From CAZKJL01 sp964553135 (GTDB lineage: Bacteria; Patescibacteriota; Gracilibacteria; Peribacterales; Peribacteraceae): a stretch of DNA of 64,000 nucleotides. The position numbers were made by a program, and so were the translations under genes. The DNA is taken from assembly GCA_964553135.1 (NCBI GenBank), contig CAZKJL010000001.1, positions 186,001 through 250,000 of the forward strand. Reading direction: 5' to 3'. Below, piece after piece: positions 1-7,944 of this stretch. Position 1 is the stretch's first letter; the number at the start of each line of letters is the position of its first letter. A model generated the notes under the pieces. The model saw nothing but the letters and a program-made list of their open reading frames with translations, did not search any database and was not told the origin of the DNA.

Positions 1-346
1 TATCCAACATCGGTGCGATGCTGCCGAAAATTTCGGCATTGTCGCCGAAGACTTTACGTGTCAGCTCCACTGCCGAAACGTTCCAGTGGAATTGTTCCTC
101 GCTGAATGTTCCTCCGTCCACGCCGCGCGGACCGGCACCGAATGTCGGCGTAACGGGTTGCGTGACTCCACTCTCTTTATACGCATGAAGAGCGCCGAGT
201 ATCCACTGGAATTTTTCTTTGCCGAATGCATCTTTTGTGGAAATGCCGTGCAAATCGTTGAGCAGTGAGCCGAACGGACCGCTGAGGACCTTTGGGTCAG
301 CCGATGCTTTGGGTCGATGGAATGACATTGAGAGTGAATGGAACAT
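1..346 (-). CDS. Hypothetical protein, 3' end cut by window edge
   Basis: An open minus-strand frame runs off the left edge, so only about 115 N-terminal residues are visible. I see no signal peptide or membrane segment. The frame holds two similar pieces, each with a Phe-x-Trp stretch (FQWILGAL and FHWNVSAVEL), which hints at an internal duplication. No family is recognised. The start is uncertain: an ATG at 346 and an in-frame ATG at 328 are both possible and neither has a Shine-Dalgarno. A GC-rich dyad (CTCGC...GCGAG, about 364-381) lies just upstream. Confidence 0.55.
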   Translation of the reverse strand, partial: MFHSLSMSFHRPKASADPKVLSGPFGSLLNDLHGISTKDAFGKEKFQWILGALHAYKESGVTQPVTPTFGAGPRGVDGGTFSEEQFHWNVSAVELTRKVFGDNAEIFGSIAPMLD

Positions 347-540
347 GAAGAAATCGTCTCGCTTCGCTCCGCGAGTGGCGTGCTTCCGCGTTCGTTACGC
401 AGCAAGCAACCCTCGCGCAAGGCGCATCATCATTTGCATCATTGGCGAGAGGCGGGTCGTCATTGCGCGGTCAGTCTGCCCTCTGGTTTCGGAGTGTCAA
501 CAATTCACATCGAAAAAACCGATATTCGTCTTCCGTAAGC
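347..540. other. Non-coding gap with a small dyad
   Basis: No convincing gene lies between the partial ORF and the next terminator. The gap contains the CTCGC-8-GCGAG dyad near 364-381 and a TTGACA on the minus strand near 500 that could be a -35 box, but no good -10 is seen at the right spacing. Confidence 0.4.
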
Positions 541-575
541 CAAAAAACGGCCGCTCTTTTGGGCGACCGTTTTCG
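541..575 (-). terminator. Rho-independent terminator of the SIMPL gene
   Basis: On the minus strand ACGGTCGC and GCGGCCGT form an 8-bp stem (one G-U pair) followed by a run of T. It lies just after the stop of the SIMPL-domain gene. Confidence 0.8.
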
Positions 576-591
576 GGAACGTCGATGACTT

Positions 592-1356
592 TCAGCGAAT
601 TTCGTACGTGATCGTGACGTTGGACGTGATCTCCTGTTCGCCTGCGGGGATCGAGAGATCCATGTCGCGTGCCTGGTTGGCGACGCCGCCGTAGGCTTCC
701 GTCTTCATCATGTAGGGCATGGGAGGCGTGCTGTACGCGCCGTCCTCACTGAAGCCCGTGATCTGAATGAGCTTCATGCCGAGACCGTCGGCCAGCTCCT
801 GAGCTTTGGCTTTCGCCTTACCGATGGCGATTTCGCGCGCGTCGGCCTTGAGCTTGTCGGAGTTATCGATGGAGAAGTTGATGCCGTTCGCCTGGTTGGC
901 TCCGGCGTTCGTGGCGACTCCCAGAACTTCGCCGACCTTGTCGAGATCGCGAACCTTCACGCTGAGAGACTGCGTGGCTTCGTAGCCGCGGAGCACCTGC
1001 GTGCCGTTCGTGTAGTCGTAGACGGGGTTGAGCCAGAAGCTTTGCGTGGTGATGTCCTTCTTTTCCACGCCCGCTTTGTCGACGGCGGCGAGAACGTTGT
1101 CCATGTTTCTGCGGATGTTCTCGATGGCGGCCTTGGCCGTCGCTTGGCGTCCGGTATTCACGCCGAAGTTGAGAACGGCGATGTCCGGAGCTGCGGCGAC
1201 TTTGCCTTCGCCGGTCACCGAGATTTGCATCGGCTGCGTGACGGGAGCGCGGAGCTCCATGTTCTTGCCGGCGAGATAGAATGCGCCGCCGACGGCGACC
1301 GCGGCGATGAGTGCCCACACGGGCGGACGAATATTGATGGTTTCGATGTCAGACAT
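592..1356 (-). CDS. SIMPL (DUF541/YggE-like) domain protein, membrane anchored
   Basis: This 254-residue protein has one N-terminal membrane segment (about residues 13-30, WALIAAVAVGGAFYLAG) and then a full SIMPL domain. Family marks are ISVTGEGKVAAAPDIA at the domain start, the central VEKKDITTQSFWLNPVYDY region, and a C-terminal beta-strand NVTITYEIR. The family (E. coli YggE, Brucella BP26) forms ring-shaped periplasmic or cell-surface assemblies of unsettled biochemical function, linked to stress. The protein probably faces outward. It is a single-gene unit with its own terminator, and no Shine-Dalgarno is visible. Confidence 0.85.
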   Translation of the reverse strand: MSDIETINIRPPVWALIAAVAVGGAFYLAGKNMELRAPVTQPMQISVTGEGKVAAAPDIAVLNFGVNTGRQATAKAAIENIRRNMDNVLAAVDKAGVEKKDITTQSFWLNPVYDYTNGTQVLRGYEATQSLSVKVRDLDKVGEVLGVATNAGANQANGINFSIDNSDKLKADAREIAIGKAKAKAQELADGLGMKLIQITGFSEDGAYSTPPMPYMMKTEAYGGVANQARDMDLSIPAGEQEITSNVTITYEIR

Positions 1357-1422
1357 AAGAGTTGGGTGAAAGGGAATAAGAGAAAGCTACAGTGTCTTAC
1401 GGATGAAACGCCAGATGGTAAC

Positions 1423-1455
1423 AAAAAAAGACCCGCGCTTCGTCCAGTCGGAGTC
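1423..1455 (-). terminator. Probable terminator after sufC
   Basis: On the minus strand a short GACtCCG...CGGgTC hairpin is followed by TTTTTTT, directly downstream of the sufC stop. The stem is imperfect. Confidence 0.6.
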
Positions 1456-1466
1456 GTCCCCAAACT

Positions 1467-2258
1467 TCAATCCAGCGCGATTCGTTCCTTCACGCCGTAT
1501 TTGGCGTAGCCCTCTTTCTCGAGCCTGTGCGCCAGCTCCGGGCCGCCGCTTTCCACGATGGCACCCTTGATCATCACATGAACTTTATCGGGCTTGATGT
1601 ATTCCAGGAGGCGGGCGTAGTGCGTCACGAGAATCGCCGAAAAATCCGGGCCGCGCATGCTTTCCACTCCCTGCGCCACGATGCGGAGCGCGTCGACATC
1701 CAGCCCCGAATCGGTTTCGTCCATGAGCGCCAAACGCGGCGCCAAAATTTTCATCTGCAACACTTCGGCTTTCTTTTTTTCTCCGCCGCTGAAGCCTTGG
1801 TTCACCGAACGCTCGGCGAATGCCGGATCCATCGACAGTTCTTGCATCGTCGTCTTGAGCAGTGCGGCGAATTTGATCGGCGAGACTTTCTTGTAGTTCG
1901 GGTCGCGGGCTTTGCGCTGCGCTTCGTACGCAGCGAGCAAGAAGCTCCGCAGAGGAACGCCTGCGATTTCCTTGGGATATTGGAATGCCAAAAACATTCC
2001 GGCACGAGCGCGTGCATCGGGTGTCATCTCGAGAATACTTTCTCCATTCATCGCCACGCTTCCGCCGTCGACGGCGTACGCGGGGTGACCCATGAGCGTC
2101 GAAACCAGCGTCGATTTCCCCGAACCGTTCGGACCCATGATGGCGTGCACTTCGCCGCTCTTCACCGTGAGCGAGAGCCCGCGGATGATCGGCGTGCCCG
2201 CGACGGATGCCTTGAGGCCTTTGATTTCGAGCAACGGTGAGGTCTTCTTCGGGGTCAT
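1467..2258 (-). CDS. sufC: SufC, ATPase of the SufBCD Fe-S cluster scaffold
   Basis: This 263-residue ABC-type ATPase has Walker A GPNGSGKST (about 43-51), a Q-loop in AFQYPKE, the SufC-type signature FSGGEKKKAEVLQM and Walker B LALMDETDSGLD. The SufC-specific ETDSGLD and YxxLLEYIKPD motifs separate it from transporter ATPases. It powers cluster assembly on SufB-SufD in the cytoplasm. Here it is not in an operon with them: sufB is at 34806 and sufD at 38012. A TATACT box lies 8 nt before the ATG, so the mRNA is nearly leaderless. It is divergent from a ferredoxin gene. Confidence 0.95.
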   Translation of the reverse strand: MTPKKTSPLLEIKGLKASVAGTPIIRGLSLTVKSGEVHAIMGPNGSGKSTLVSTLMGHPAYAVDGGSVAMNGESILEMTPDARARAGMFLAFQYPKEIAGVPLRSFLLAAYEAQRKARDPNYKKVSPIKFAALLKTTMQELSMDPAFAERSVNQGFSGGEKKKAEVLQMKILAPRLALMDETDSGLDVDALRIVAQGVESMRGPDFSAILVTHYARLLEYIKPDKVHVMIKGAIVESGGPELAHRLEKEGYAKYGVKERIALD

Positions 2259-2330
2259 GCGGAGGCAGTATAGCCCTTTGCGGCGCCCTTCGCTTGTTCT
2301 TCGGACGGCGCATCAGTACCCTTTCCGCGC

Positions 2331-2618
2331 ATGGCGACAGTGACGTTCATCGGTACCGACGGCCAGGTGCACAAGGTCGAGGCGCAGAACGGCGAGACGA
2401 TCCTCAAGATCGCGCTCGACCACAACATACCCATGGAACACGCGTGCGGCGGCAACGGTTTTTGCACGACGTGCATGTGCCAAGTGGAGCAGGGGATGGA
2501 GAATCTTTCTCCTCGCAACGAGAACGAAGAAAACATGGGCGTCATCGACGATCCGAATCGCCTGAGCTGCCAGTCGCGGGTGGAGGGAGATGTGACGGTG
2601 AAGCTCATTGATTTGTAA
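2331..2618 (+). CDS. 2Fe-2S ferredoxin, adrenodoxin type
   Basis: This 95-residue soluble electron carrier has the cluster ligands C-x5-C-x2-C in ACGGNGFCTTC (about residues 39-48) and a fourth cysteine in LSCQSR (about 83). The C-x5-C spacing is typical of adrenodoxin/Fdx-type ferredoxins used in Fe-S assembly rather than photosynthetic ones. It is divergent from sufC with a 72-bp gap, which supports a role in feeding electrons to cluster assembly. A second, more divergent ferredoxin lies at 4501-4794. Confidence 0.92.
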   Translation: MATVTFIGTDGQVHKVEAQNGETILKIALDHNIPMEHACGGNGFCTTCMCQVEQGMENLSPRNENEENMGVIDDPNRLSCQSRVEGDVTVKLIDL

Positions 2619-2670
2619 AAAAAGATTGCAAAGCAAGCAAGGAATGCAAAGAGTGCAAGGACTCTCTTGC
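2619..2670. repeat. Low-complexity GCAAGGA-type spacer between convergent genes
   Basis: The gap between the ferredoxin stop and the TPR-gene stop is made of repeated short words (GCAAAG, GCAAGGAATGC, AAAGAGTGCAAGGA) with a partial dyad CAAGGACTCTCTTGC. The word AAAGAGTGCAAGGA recurs in the convergent gap at 13659-13718. It may act as a weak bidirectional terminator. Confidence 0.5.
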
Positions 2671-3438
2671 TTACTGCTTCGCCGAGAGATCGGAGATTTT
2701 TTGTTTCACGCCTTCGTTGTACGGTTCGATTTTGTTGATGCGACGGTAGGCGTCTTCGGCCTTTGCGCTGTCTCCCAGCTGCACGTAACACTCGGCGAGC
2801 AGATGCAGGAGTTCGGTATCGCGAGCGAGGCGCGAGAGCGCTTTCTCGAGCAGCGGAGCGGCATCCTTGAATCTGCGTGCGGCGATGCAGGCGCGGCCCA
2901 GAGCGGCGGAGCGCTCGGGTGTCTGCGGGTCGCGGTTCAGTGCTTCTTGATACGCGAAGCAGGCGTCCACGTACTTGGCCTGCATGTAGTACGCGAGTCC
3001 GAGATTGGCGTAGAAAGAAACGTCATCGCGCTTGGCGACGAGTTCTTTGTAGAGAGCTTCGGCCTTCGCTTCGCGGTTCGTCGTGAGGTACAACTTGGCG
3101 AGTTCCGCCTGCGTGTCGGTGGCTTCCGGGTTGATGGTGAGTGCTTGAATGAGCAGGTGCTCGGCTTCGGCGTAATTCTGAAGCGCGATCTCCTTTTCGG
3201 CCGAGCGCATCAGTGCACGCACCTTCTGGAGTTCGATGGCCGACGTGCGCGGGTTGCGGCGCGGACGTTCCACCGTGCGGTCTTCCACGAGAGCAGCACC
3301 GCGGTCTTCGGCGGACTGGAACCTGGTCTTCATGGAGCGCACCAAGCGGCGCACCGAGCGGTTCTTGAGCAGTATTCGTCCCGCGAAGAGCGCGACAATA
3401 CCGAACAGGGCTGTGAGGAAAACAACCAAATAGATCAT
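2671..3438 (-). CDS. Membrane-anchored tetratricopeptide (TPR) repeat protein
   Basis: About 255 residues with an N-terminal membrane helix (MIYLVVFLTALFGIVALFAG), a basic linker (about 25-65), then four to five TPR-like units from about residue 75 to the end (AEHLLIQALTINPEAT, YMQAKYVDACFAYQEALNRDP, AAPLLEKALSRLARDT, AEDAYRRINKIEPYN). TPR proteins are protein-protein scaffolds; the partner is unknown. I start it at 3438 because that ATG precedes the helix and lies 16 nt after the holB stop; a longer frame from 3513 would overlap holB. It is probably co-transcribed with holB. Confidence 0.8.
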   Translation of the reverse strand: MIYLVVFLTALFGIVALFAGRILLKNRSVRRLVRSMKTRFQSAEDRGAALVEDRTVERPRRNPRTSAIELQKVRALMRSAEKEIALQNYAEAEHLLIQALTINPEATDTQAELAKLYLTTNREAKAEALYKELVAKRDDVSFYANLGLAYYMQAKYVDACFAYQEALNRDPQTPERSAALGRACIAARRFKDAAPLLEKALSRLARDTELLHLLAECYVQLGDSAKAEDAYRRINKIEPYNEGVKQKISDLSAKQ

Positions 3439-3454
3439 GTGGCCTGGAATGGTA

Positions 3455-4438
3455 TCACTCTTCCCCTCCGGCTGCCAGGGCGAATCTCTCAAGGAGAAGC
3501 GCTTTGTGGGCATTTGTCTTCAGTGCCCGGACCAGCTCGGAGTAGGCGCGGGTTTGTGCCGCTCGGAGCGGACTCGGGGGGAGTTCGCGGAGCGTCACGC
3601 CCAGGTGCAGGAGCACGTCGCCCGTCTCGTGCTTTTTCTCGGCGGCCGGGAGCAGCCAGCTCAATCGGTCTTTGAGTGACGATGTCTGCCAGAAATGTTT
3701 GCACTGCGCGTGGAGTTGCCTGCGCTCACGGAGCAGTTCGGGGTCGGCGAGCATTTCGGCCACGGCACCCGGTGCGCCCTGCGCGATGTGGAGCGCGAAC
3801 GCCGCTTCGTCTTCGTCGCGACCCTCGGCCAGCGGACGCAGTTCGCTTTCCTTGAGCGGCGAGAACTTGAGCACGCGCGTGCGCGAAATGATCGTGGGCA
3901 AAAGCGACTGGAACGAGTCGGTCGTCAGAATGAAGACGACGCGCTTCGGCGGTTCCTCGAGCATCTTTAAAAATGCGTTGGCCGCGGCCGCCTGCATGCG
4001 TTCCACGCCGCGGATGATGCAGCACAAGTACGGACTCTCGCCCGTGTCGTGGAGTCGGTCGGAGAGCGCTCTGACGTCTTCGATGGAGATGACGTCGGTT
4101 TTGGCCGCGGGCGCCTTGCTGCGGTGTTGCTGGGGCACGTTGGACGTGAGCCCGATCACTTTCCAGTCGTCTTGAACGTCTTCCATCCACAAATCGTCCA
4201 TGCACAAGAAATCGGCGTGGATCATGCGTTCCATTTGGTCCCGCACGCCTTGCCTCTCTTCCGGCTTCACGTGATCGGCCAGAATCATCCACGCGAACCA
4301 ACGAGCGACGGTGCACTTGCCGAGCTTCGGTTGTCCTGCAAACAGGTACGCATGGGAAATGTTCCGTGATGCCACGTCCTGGAGCAGCTGGCCGAGCTGC
4401 TTCTGGTGGCCGATGATCGTTTCCGGAATATGGGCCAT
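3455..4438 (-). CDS. holB: DNA polymerase III clamp-loader subunit delta'
   Basis: About 327 residues with a RecA-like AAA+ domain: GHQKQLGQLLQDV and SHAYLFAGQPKLGKCT at the P-loop, the NAFLKMLEEPP helix (about 165) that marks delta'/gamma subunits, and the sensor region PTIISRTRVLKF. The family loads the sliding clamp on DNA during replication. Two details are off consensus: the P-loop reads GQPKLGKC instead of GxxGxGK(T/S), and the SRC motif is SRT. E. coli delta' also does not hydrolyse ATP, so this fits a stator role. I chose the ATG at 4438 because a TACTAT box lies 8 nt upstream. Confidence 0.88.
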   Translation of the reverse strand: MAHIPETIIGHQKQLGQLLQDVASRNISHAYLFAGQPKLGKCTVARWFAWMILADHVKPEERQGVRDQMERMIHADFLCMDDLWMEDVQDDWKVIGLTSNVPQQHRSKAPAAKTDVISIEDVRALSDRLHDTGESPYLCCIIRGVERMQAAAANAFLKMLEEPPKRVVFILTTDSFQSLLPTIISRTRVLKFSPLKESELRPLAEGRDEDEAAFALHIAQGAPGAVAEMLADPELLRERRQLHAQCKHFWQTSSLKDRLSWLLPAAEKKHETGDVLLHLGVTLRELPPSPLRAAQTRAYSELVRALKTNAHKALLLERFALAAGGEE

Positions 4439-4500
4439 GGGGTACGATAGTAAACTCCATTCCCGCATCGGGTACAGGGAAACGGTTCGGAATCCATTGC

Positions 4501-4794
4501 ATGCCCAAGGTCACCTTCATCATCGGCGGGGAACCCGCGGCGTACGAGGCGCAGCCGGGGCAAACATTGGCTGACATCGCCAAGCAAAACGGAATCTCGA
4601 TGTACGGTTCATGCCAAGGTCAGAACATTTGTTGCCAGTGCTCCAGGCGGGTCGTGGAGGGTCTTGCCAATCTTCTGCGCAAAACGGGTGAACCGTATGT
4701 TCTCCCGGAGCACGCCGCTCCGTATGTTCGAACATGCCAAATCGTGCCGTCCGGAGACGTGACCGTGGACTCCGAGAGTCGTGGACGCTTTTAA
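4501..4794 (+). CDS. Second 2Fe-2S ferredoxin, divergent
   Basis: This 97-residue ferredoxin-fold protein has ligands C-x5-C-x2-C in SCQGQNICCQC (about residues 38-47) and a fourth cysteine in VRTCQ. An extra cysteine sits inside the loop (ICC). The usual CGGxGxC loop is replaced by CQGQNIC, so its partner may differ from the 2331-2618 ferredoxin. Its stop codon at 4792-4794 overlaps the TAA of the detached secA tail on the other strand, which shows that secA once ended there. Confidence 0.85.
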   Translation: MPKVTFIIGGEPAAYEAQPGQTLADIAKQNGISMYGSCQGQNICCQCSRRVVEGLANLLRKTGEPYVLPEHAAPYVRTCQIVPSGDVTVDSESRGRF

Positions 4795-4841
4795 GCTTCG
4801 TCCTTGCCGTGGCACTTCTTGTACTTTTTGCCGCTGCCGCA
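4791..4841 (-). pseudogene. Detached copy of the secA 3' end (last 16 codons plus stop)
   Basis: Read on the minus strand this piece encodes CGSGKKYKKCHGKDEA and a TAA stop. That is the same peptide as the end of the working secA (CGSGKKYKKCHGKDE, stop at 4876-4878) plus one alanine. Of the 15 shared codons 10 differ but all are synonymous, including serine AGC here against TCC in the working copy. It is cut off from secA by a 35-bp insert carrying a palindrome. Its TAA overlaps the ferredoxin stop, so it is probably the ancestral secA end. Confidence 0.85.
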
Positions 4842-4864
4842 CCCTTCGACTGTGCTCAGGGTGC
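4839..4864. repeat. Palindromic element, CCCTTCGAC...GCTCAGGG family
   Basis: GCACCCT and AGGGTGC form a perfect 7-bp outer stem around TCGACtgtGCTC. The core CCCTTCGAC-n-GCTCAGGG recurs at 44344-44371 (yebC) and, slightly changed, at 40587-40625 (16S trailer). A 14-nt tail (4862-4875) joins it to the stop of the working secA. Confidence 0.85.
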
Positions 4865-4875
4865 TTTCGCAGAAA

Positions 4876-7536
4876 CTACTCGTCTTTTCCATGGCATTTC
4901 TTGTATTTCTTTCCGGATCCGCACGGGCACGGGTCGTTGCGCCCCACTTTCGGTTGCGACGACGTGGGTGCAGGCGCCGATTTCTTGGCGCCGGGTTTGG
5001 CGAGTGCACCGAGGTCCACGGGGTCGGAGCCGCCGGCCAACTGACCTTCGATTTCATCGGCGTTCGTCACCAAGTTCTCGGGCTCTTCCGTCACCGGCGG
5101 TGCGGCGAACTGCTGGAAGTCGATCTGCAGCAGCGTGCGCACGGTCGTCGAAGCGATCGTATTCAGGAGTTTCTCGAACATGCGGAATCCTTGGTCTTGG
5201 TACTCGATGAGAGGATCGCGTTGCGCGTATCCGGAGAAGGCGACCTGTTCGCGCAGGTGCGCCATCGCGTCGATGTGGTCCATCCAGTGTGAGTCGATGG
5301 ATTGGAGTACCACGATCTGCTCGGCTTTGTCGGCGAGTTCTTTGCCGAAGTGTTTCACCTTCTTGTCGTAGAACGAGACGGCGAGCATCTCCACCATGTC
5401 GTGGACTTCGGTCGGCTCGGTCATGGATTTCACGTCATCGGCGCCCACCGCGTGGCCGAGTTCGGGGTGCAGCGTGGAAAGCAGATTCTTGAGCTCCGCG
5501 ATGTCCCAGTTCTCCGGATCGTCGCCGCTCACGGTGCCGCTCACCATCGCGTTCACTTCGCGCTTCAGCATCCCGAGCACTTCCTCGTGAAGCGAATCGC
5601 TCTCCACGCTCTGTCCGGCGATTTTCATCAGCAATTTCTGACGGCGCTTGTACATGATTTCGCGATGCTTGCTCATGACGTCGTCGTACTGCACGACGTG
5701 GCGGCGAATGTCGAAGTTGCGGCCTTCCACCTTCTTCTGCGCACCTTCGATGCTGCGGCTCACCATGCCGTTTTCCAGCGGCACGTCCTCCGGAACCTTG
5801 AGACGCTGCATCATGGACTTCAGTCTGTCGCCGCCGAAGAGGCGCATGAGCTCGTCCTCCATCGACACGAAGAATTGGCTCTCGCCCGGATCGCCTTGGC
5901 GTCCGGCACGACCGCGGAGCTGGTTGTCGATGCGGCGCGCTTCGTGACGTTCGGTGCCGAGGATCACCAAGCCCCCGAGTTCTTTCACGCCCTCGCCGAG
6001 CTTGATGTCGGTTCCGCGACCGGCCATGTTCGTGGCGATGGTGACTGCGCCCTTGCGTCCGGCATTGGCCACGATCTCCGCTTCCTTCTCGTGCTGCTTG
6101 GCGTTGAGGACGGTGTGTTCGATGTTCATCTCGGTGAGCAGCGCGCTCATGGCTTCGGACTTTTCGATCGATGTCGTACCGATGAGCACCGGCTGTCCTT
6201 TTTCAAATCTCTCCTTGGCGATTTTCGCGACGGCGCGGAATTTTGCCGAAACCGTCGCATACACCGCATCGGACTTGTCGATACGGATCATGTTCCGGTT
6301 CGTCGGGATGATGTGCACCGGCAATTTGTAGATCGAGCGGAATTCTTCCTCTTCGGTCTTGGCGGTACCCGTCATGCCTGCGAGTTTCTGGAACAGGCGG
6401 AAGTAATTTTGGAACGTGATGGTGGCGAGCGTCTTGCTCTCGCGCTGCACGGGCGCACCTTCTTTGGCTTCGATGGCCTGGTGCAGACCGTGGCTGTAGC
6501 GGCGGCCCGGCATGAGGCGGCCCGTGAATTCATCGACGATGATCACGTCGCCGTCCTTCACCACGTAGTCCACGTCGCGCTGGTAAATGGCATGGGCGCG
6601 GAGCGCTTGCTCAATGTGGTGCACTTCTTCGAAGCCTTTCTCGGTGTAGATGTTCTCCACACCAAGGAGCTGCTCCATCTTCTTGATGCCTTCTTCCGTG
6701 AGCGTTGCGGTGCGTTGCTTCTCGTCTTTGATGAAGTCGGTCTCGGCCTGCAAGTTGCGGACGTACTTGGCGTACAGCTCGTACTTCAGCGTCGACTCTT
6801 CGGCGGGCTGGCTGATGATGAGCGGCGTGCGCGCTTCGTCGATGAGGATGGAGTCCACTTCGTCCACGATGGCGTAGTGGAGACCGCGCTGCACCTGGCG
6901 TTCCACGGAGCCCGCCATGTTGTCGCGCAGGTAATCGAAACCGTATTCGTTGTTCGTGCCGTACGTCACGTCAGCCGCATACGCGGCCTTACGTTGGTCA
7001 TGATTGAGTCCGTGCACGATGACGCCGACGCTTAAGCCCAGAGCGTTGTAGAGCGTGCCCATCCACTGCGCATCGCGTTTGGCGAGATAGTCGTTCACGG
7101 TGACGACGTGCACGCCTTTGCCCGTGATGGCATTGAGGTACACGGGGAGCGTACACACGAGCGTCTTTCCTTCACCGGTGCGCATCTCGGCGATGGCGCC
7201 GCGATGAAGCACGACTCCACCGATGATCTGCACGTCGAACGGGACCATGTCCCACGTTTGCGTCTGCGCGCCGAGTTTCACCTGCGTTCCCACGAGCAGT
7301 TCACATGCGCGAATGCCGACGGCGAAGACTTCCGGCAGCATGGTGTCCAGCGTCTCGCCCGCTTGGTAACGGTCGCGGAATTCCTGCGTTTTCTTCGGTA
7401 AATCGGCAAGCGTAAGGGCTTGGACGGGAGCCGATTTTTGGATCGCGCGTACTTCGCCCACCAAGGGCAAGATGCGCTTCAGCTCCTTTTTACTCGGATC
7501 TCCGAGGAGCTTGTTGAGTGAATCGATGATCGACAT
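4876..7536 (-). CDS. secA: SecA, protein translocase motor ATPase
   Basis: This 886-residue protein has the full SecA order: N-terminal motor with MRTGEGKT (about residue 115), the YGTNNEYGFDYLRDN motif, Walker B VDEVDSILIDEARTPL (about 220), the preprotein-binding and second motor regions (TNMAGRGTDIKL, QLRGRAGRQGDPG), the helical scaffold (SHWMDHIDAM), and a C-terminal zinc-binding tail CPCGSGKKYKKCH. It drives export through SecYEG. A TATACT box with upstream TG lies 9 nt before the ATG. The last 15 codons are a synonymous recoding of the tail stranded at 4791-4841, and their codons are more A/T-rich than that copy. Confidence 0.97.
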   Translation of the reverse strand: MSIIDSLNKLLGDPSKKELKRILPLVGEVRAIQKSAPVQALTLADLPKKTQEFRDRYQAGETLDTMLPEVFAVGIRACELLVGTQVKLGAQTQTWDMVPFDVQIIGGVVLHRGAIAEMRTGEGKTLVCTLPVYLNAITGKGVHVVTVNDYLAKRDAQWMGTLYNALGLSVGVIVHGLNHDQRKAAYAADVTYGTNNEYGFDYLRDNMAGSVERQVQRGLHYAIVDEVDSILIDEARTPLIISQPAEESTLKYELYAKYVRNLQAETDFIKDEKQRTATLTEEGIKKMEQLLGVENIYTEKGFEEVHHIEQALRAHAIYQRDVDYVVKDGDVIIVDEFTGRLMPGRRYSHGLHQAIEAKEGAPVQRESKTLATITFQNYFRLFQKLAGMTGTAKTEEEEFRSIYKLPVHIIPTNRNMIRIDKSDAVYATVSAKFRAVAKIAKERFEKGQPVLIGTTSIEKSEAMSALLTEMNIEHTVLNAKQHEKEAEIVANAGRKGAVTIATNMAGRGTDIKLGEGVKELGGLVILGTERHEARRIDNQLRGRAGRQGDPGESQFFVSMEDELMRLFGGDRLKSMMQRLKVPEDVPLENGMVSRSIEGAQKKVEGRNFDIRRHVVQYDDVMSKHREIMYKRRQKLLMKIAGQSVESDSLHEEVLGMLKREVNAMVSGTVSGDDPENWDIAELKNLLSTLHPELGHAVGADDVKSMTEPTEVHDMVEMLAVSFYDKKVKHFGKELADKAEQIVVLQSIDSHWMDHIDAMAHLREQVAFSGYAQRDPLIEYQDQGFRMFEKLLNTIASTTVRTLLQIDFQQFAAPPVTEEPENLVTNADEIEGQLAGGSDPVDLGALAKPGAKKSAPAPTSSQPKVGRNDPCPCGSGKKYKKCHGKDE

Positions 7537-7574
7537 GGGGCGTGCAGTATAGCAGAAAACCGTTCACCGAGCCC

Positions 7575-7883
7575 CTACCAAGGCAGGACGTCGGGGCGGT
7601 GGTTGGTGAAGTAACGAAGGTAGGCGTGCCACGTGAGCATGTAGCGGACGTAGTCCATCTGCCTGTCGAAGATCGCGCGGCTGCGCTCGCCGAGGAGCAA
7701 CATGTGGAAGAAGTGCACGATCGTAAGCAGTCCGAACCAAATCGAGTACACGGCGAAGGGGATCGCGATGGCAATGACCCACAAACATCGGAAGATGAAC
7801 ATGCGCGAGATCTTCTGCTCGAACGCCACGTCGATCATGACGGGGTTCTTTGCCGTGGCGTTTTTCTTGGGGCGACCGAACAT
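7575..7883 (-). CDS. DUF4389-like small membrane protein
   Basis: This 102-residue protein has two close hydrophobic stretches (about residues 28-45, FIFRCLWVIAIAIPFAVY, and 50-64), followed by an amphipathic tail with RSRAIFDRQMDYVRYMLTWHAYLRY and a final PDVLPW. This order (two helices, Arg/Tyr-rich helix, aromatic C-terminus) resembles the DUF4389 family, whose function is unknown. It lies 38 bp upstream of secA on the same strand. The mRNA may start at a TAGAAT box near 7905-7910. Confidence 0.6.
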   Translation of the reverse strand: MFGRPKKNATAKNPVMIDVAFEQKISRMFIFRCLWVIAIAIPFAVYSIWFGLLTIVHFFHMLLLGERSRAIFDRQMDYVRYMLTWHAYLRYFTNHRPDVLPW

Positions 7884-7944
7884 TAGGTGGGGTGGGGAAG
7901 ATGGTTCCCATTCTACCCCTCTGCGTCCCGCTCGGCACCTCGGT

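Noticed and set aside
4791..4878. Simple tandem duplication of the secA end by slippage
   Set aside because: The copies differ at 11 of 45 bases, all synonymous, including a TCC/AGC serine swap; a slippage copy would be nearly identical or would decay non-synonymously.
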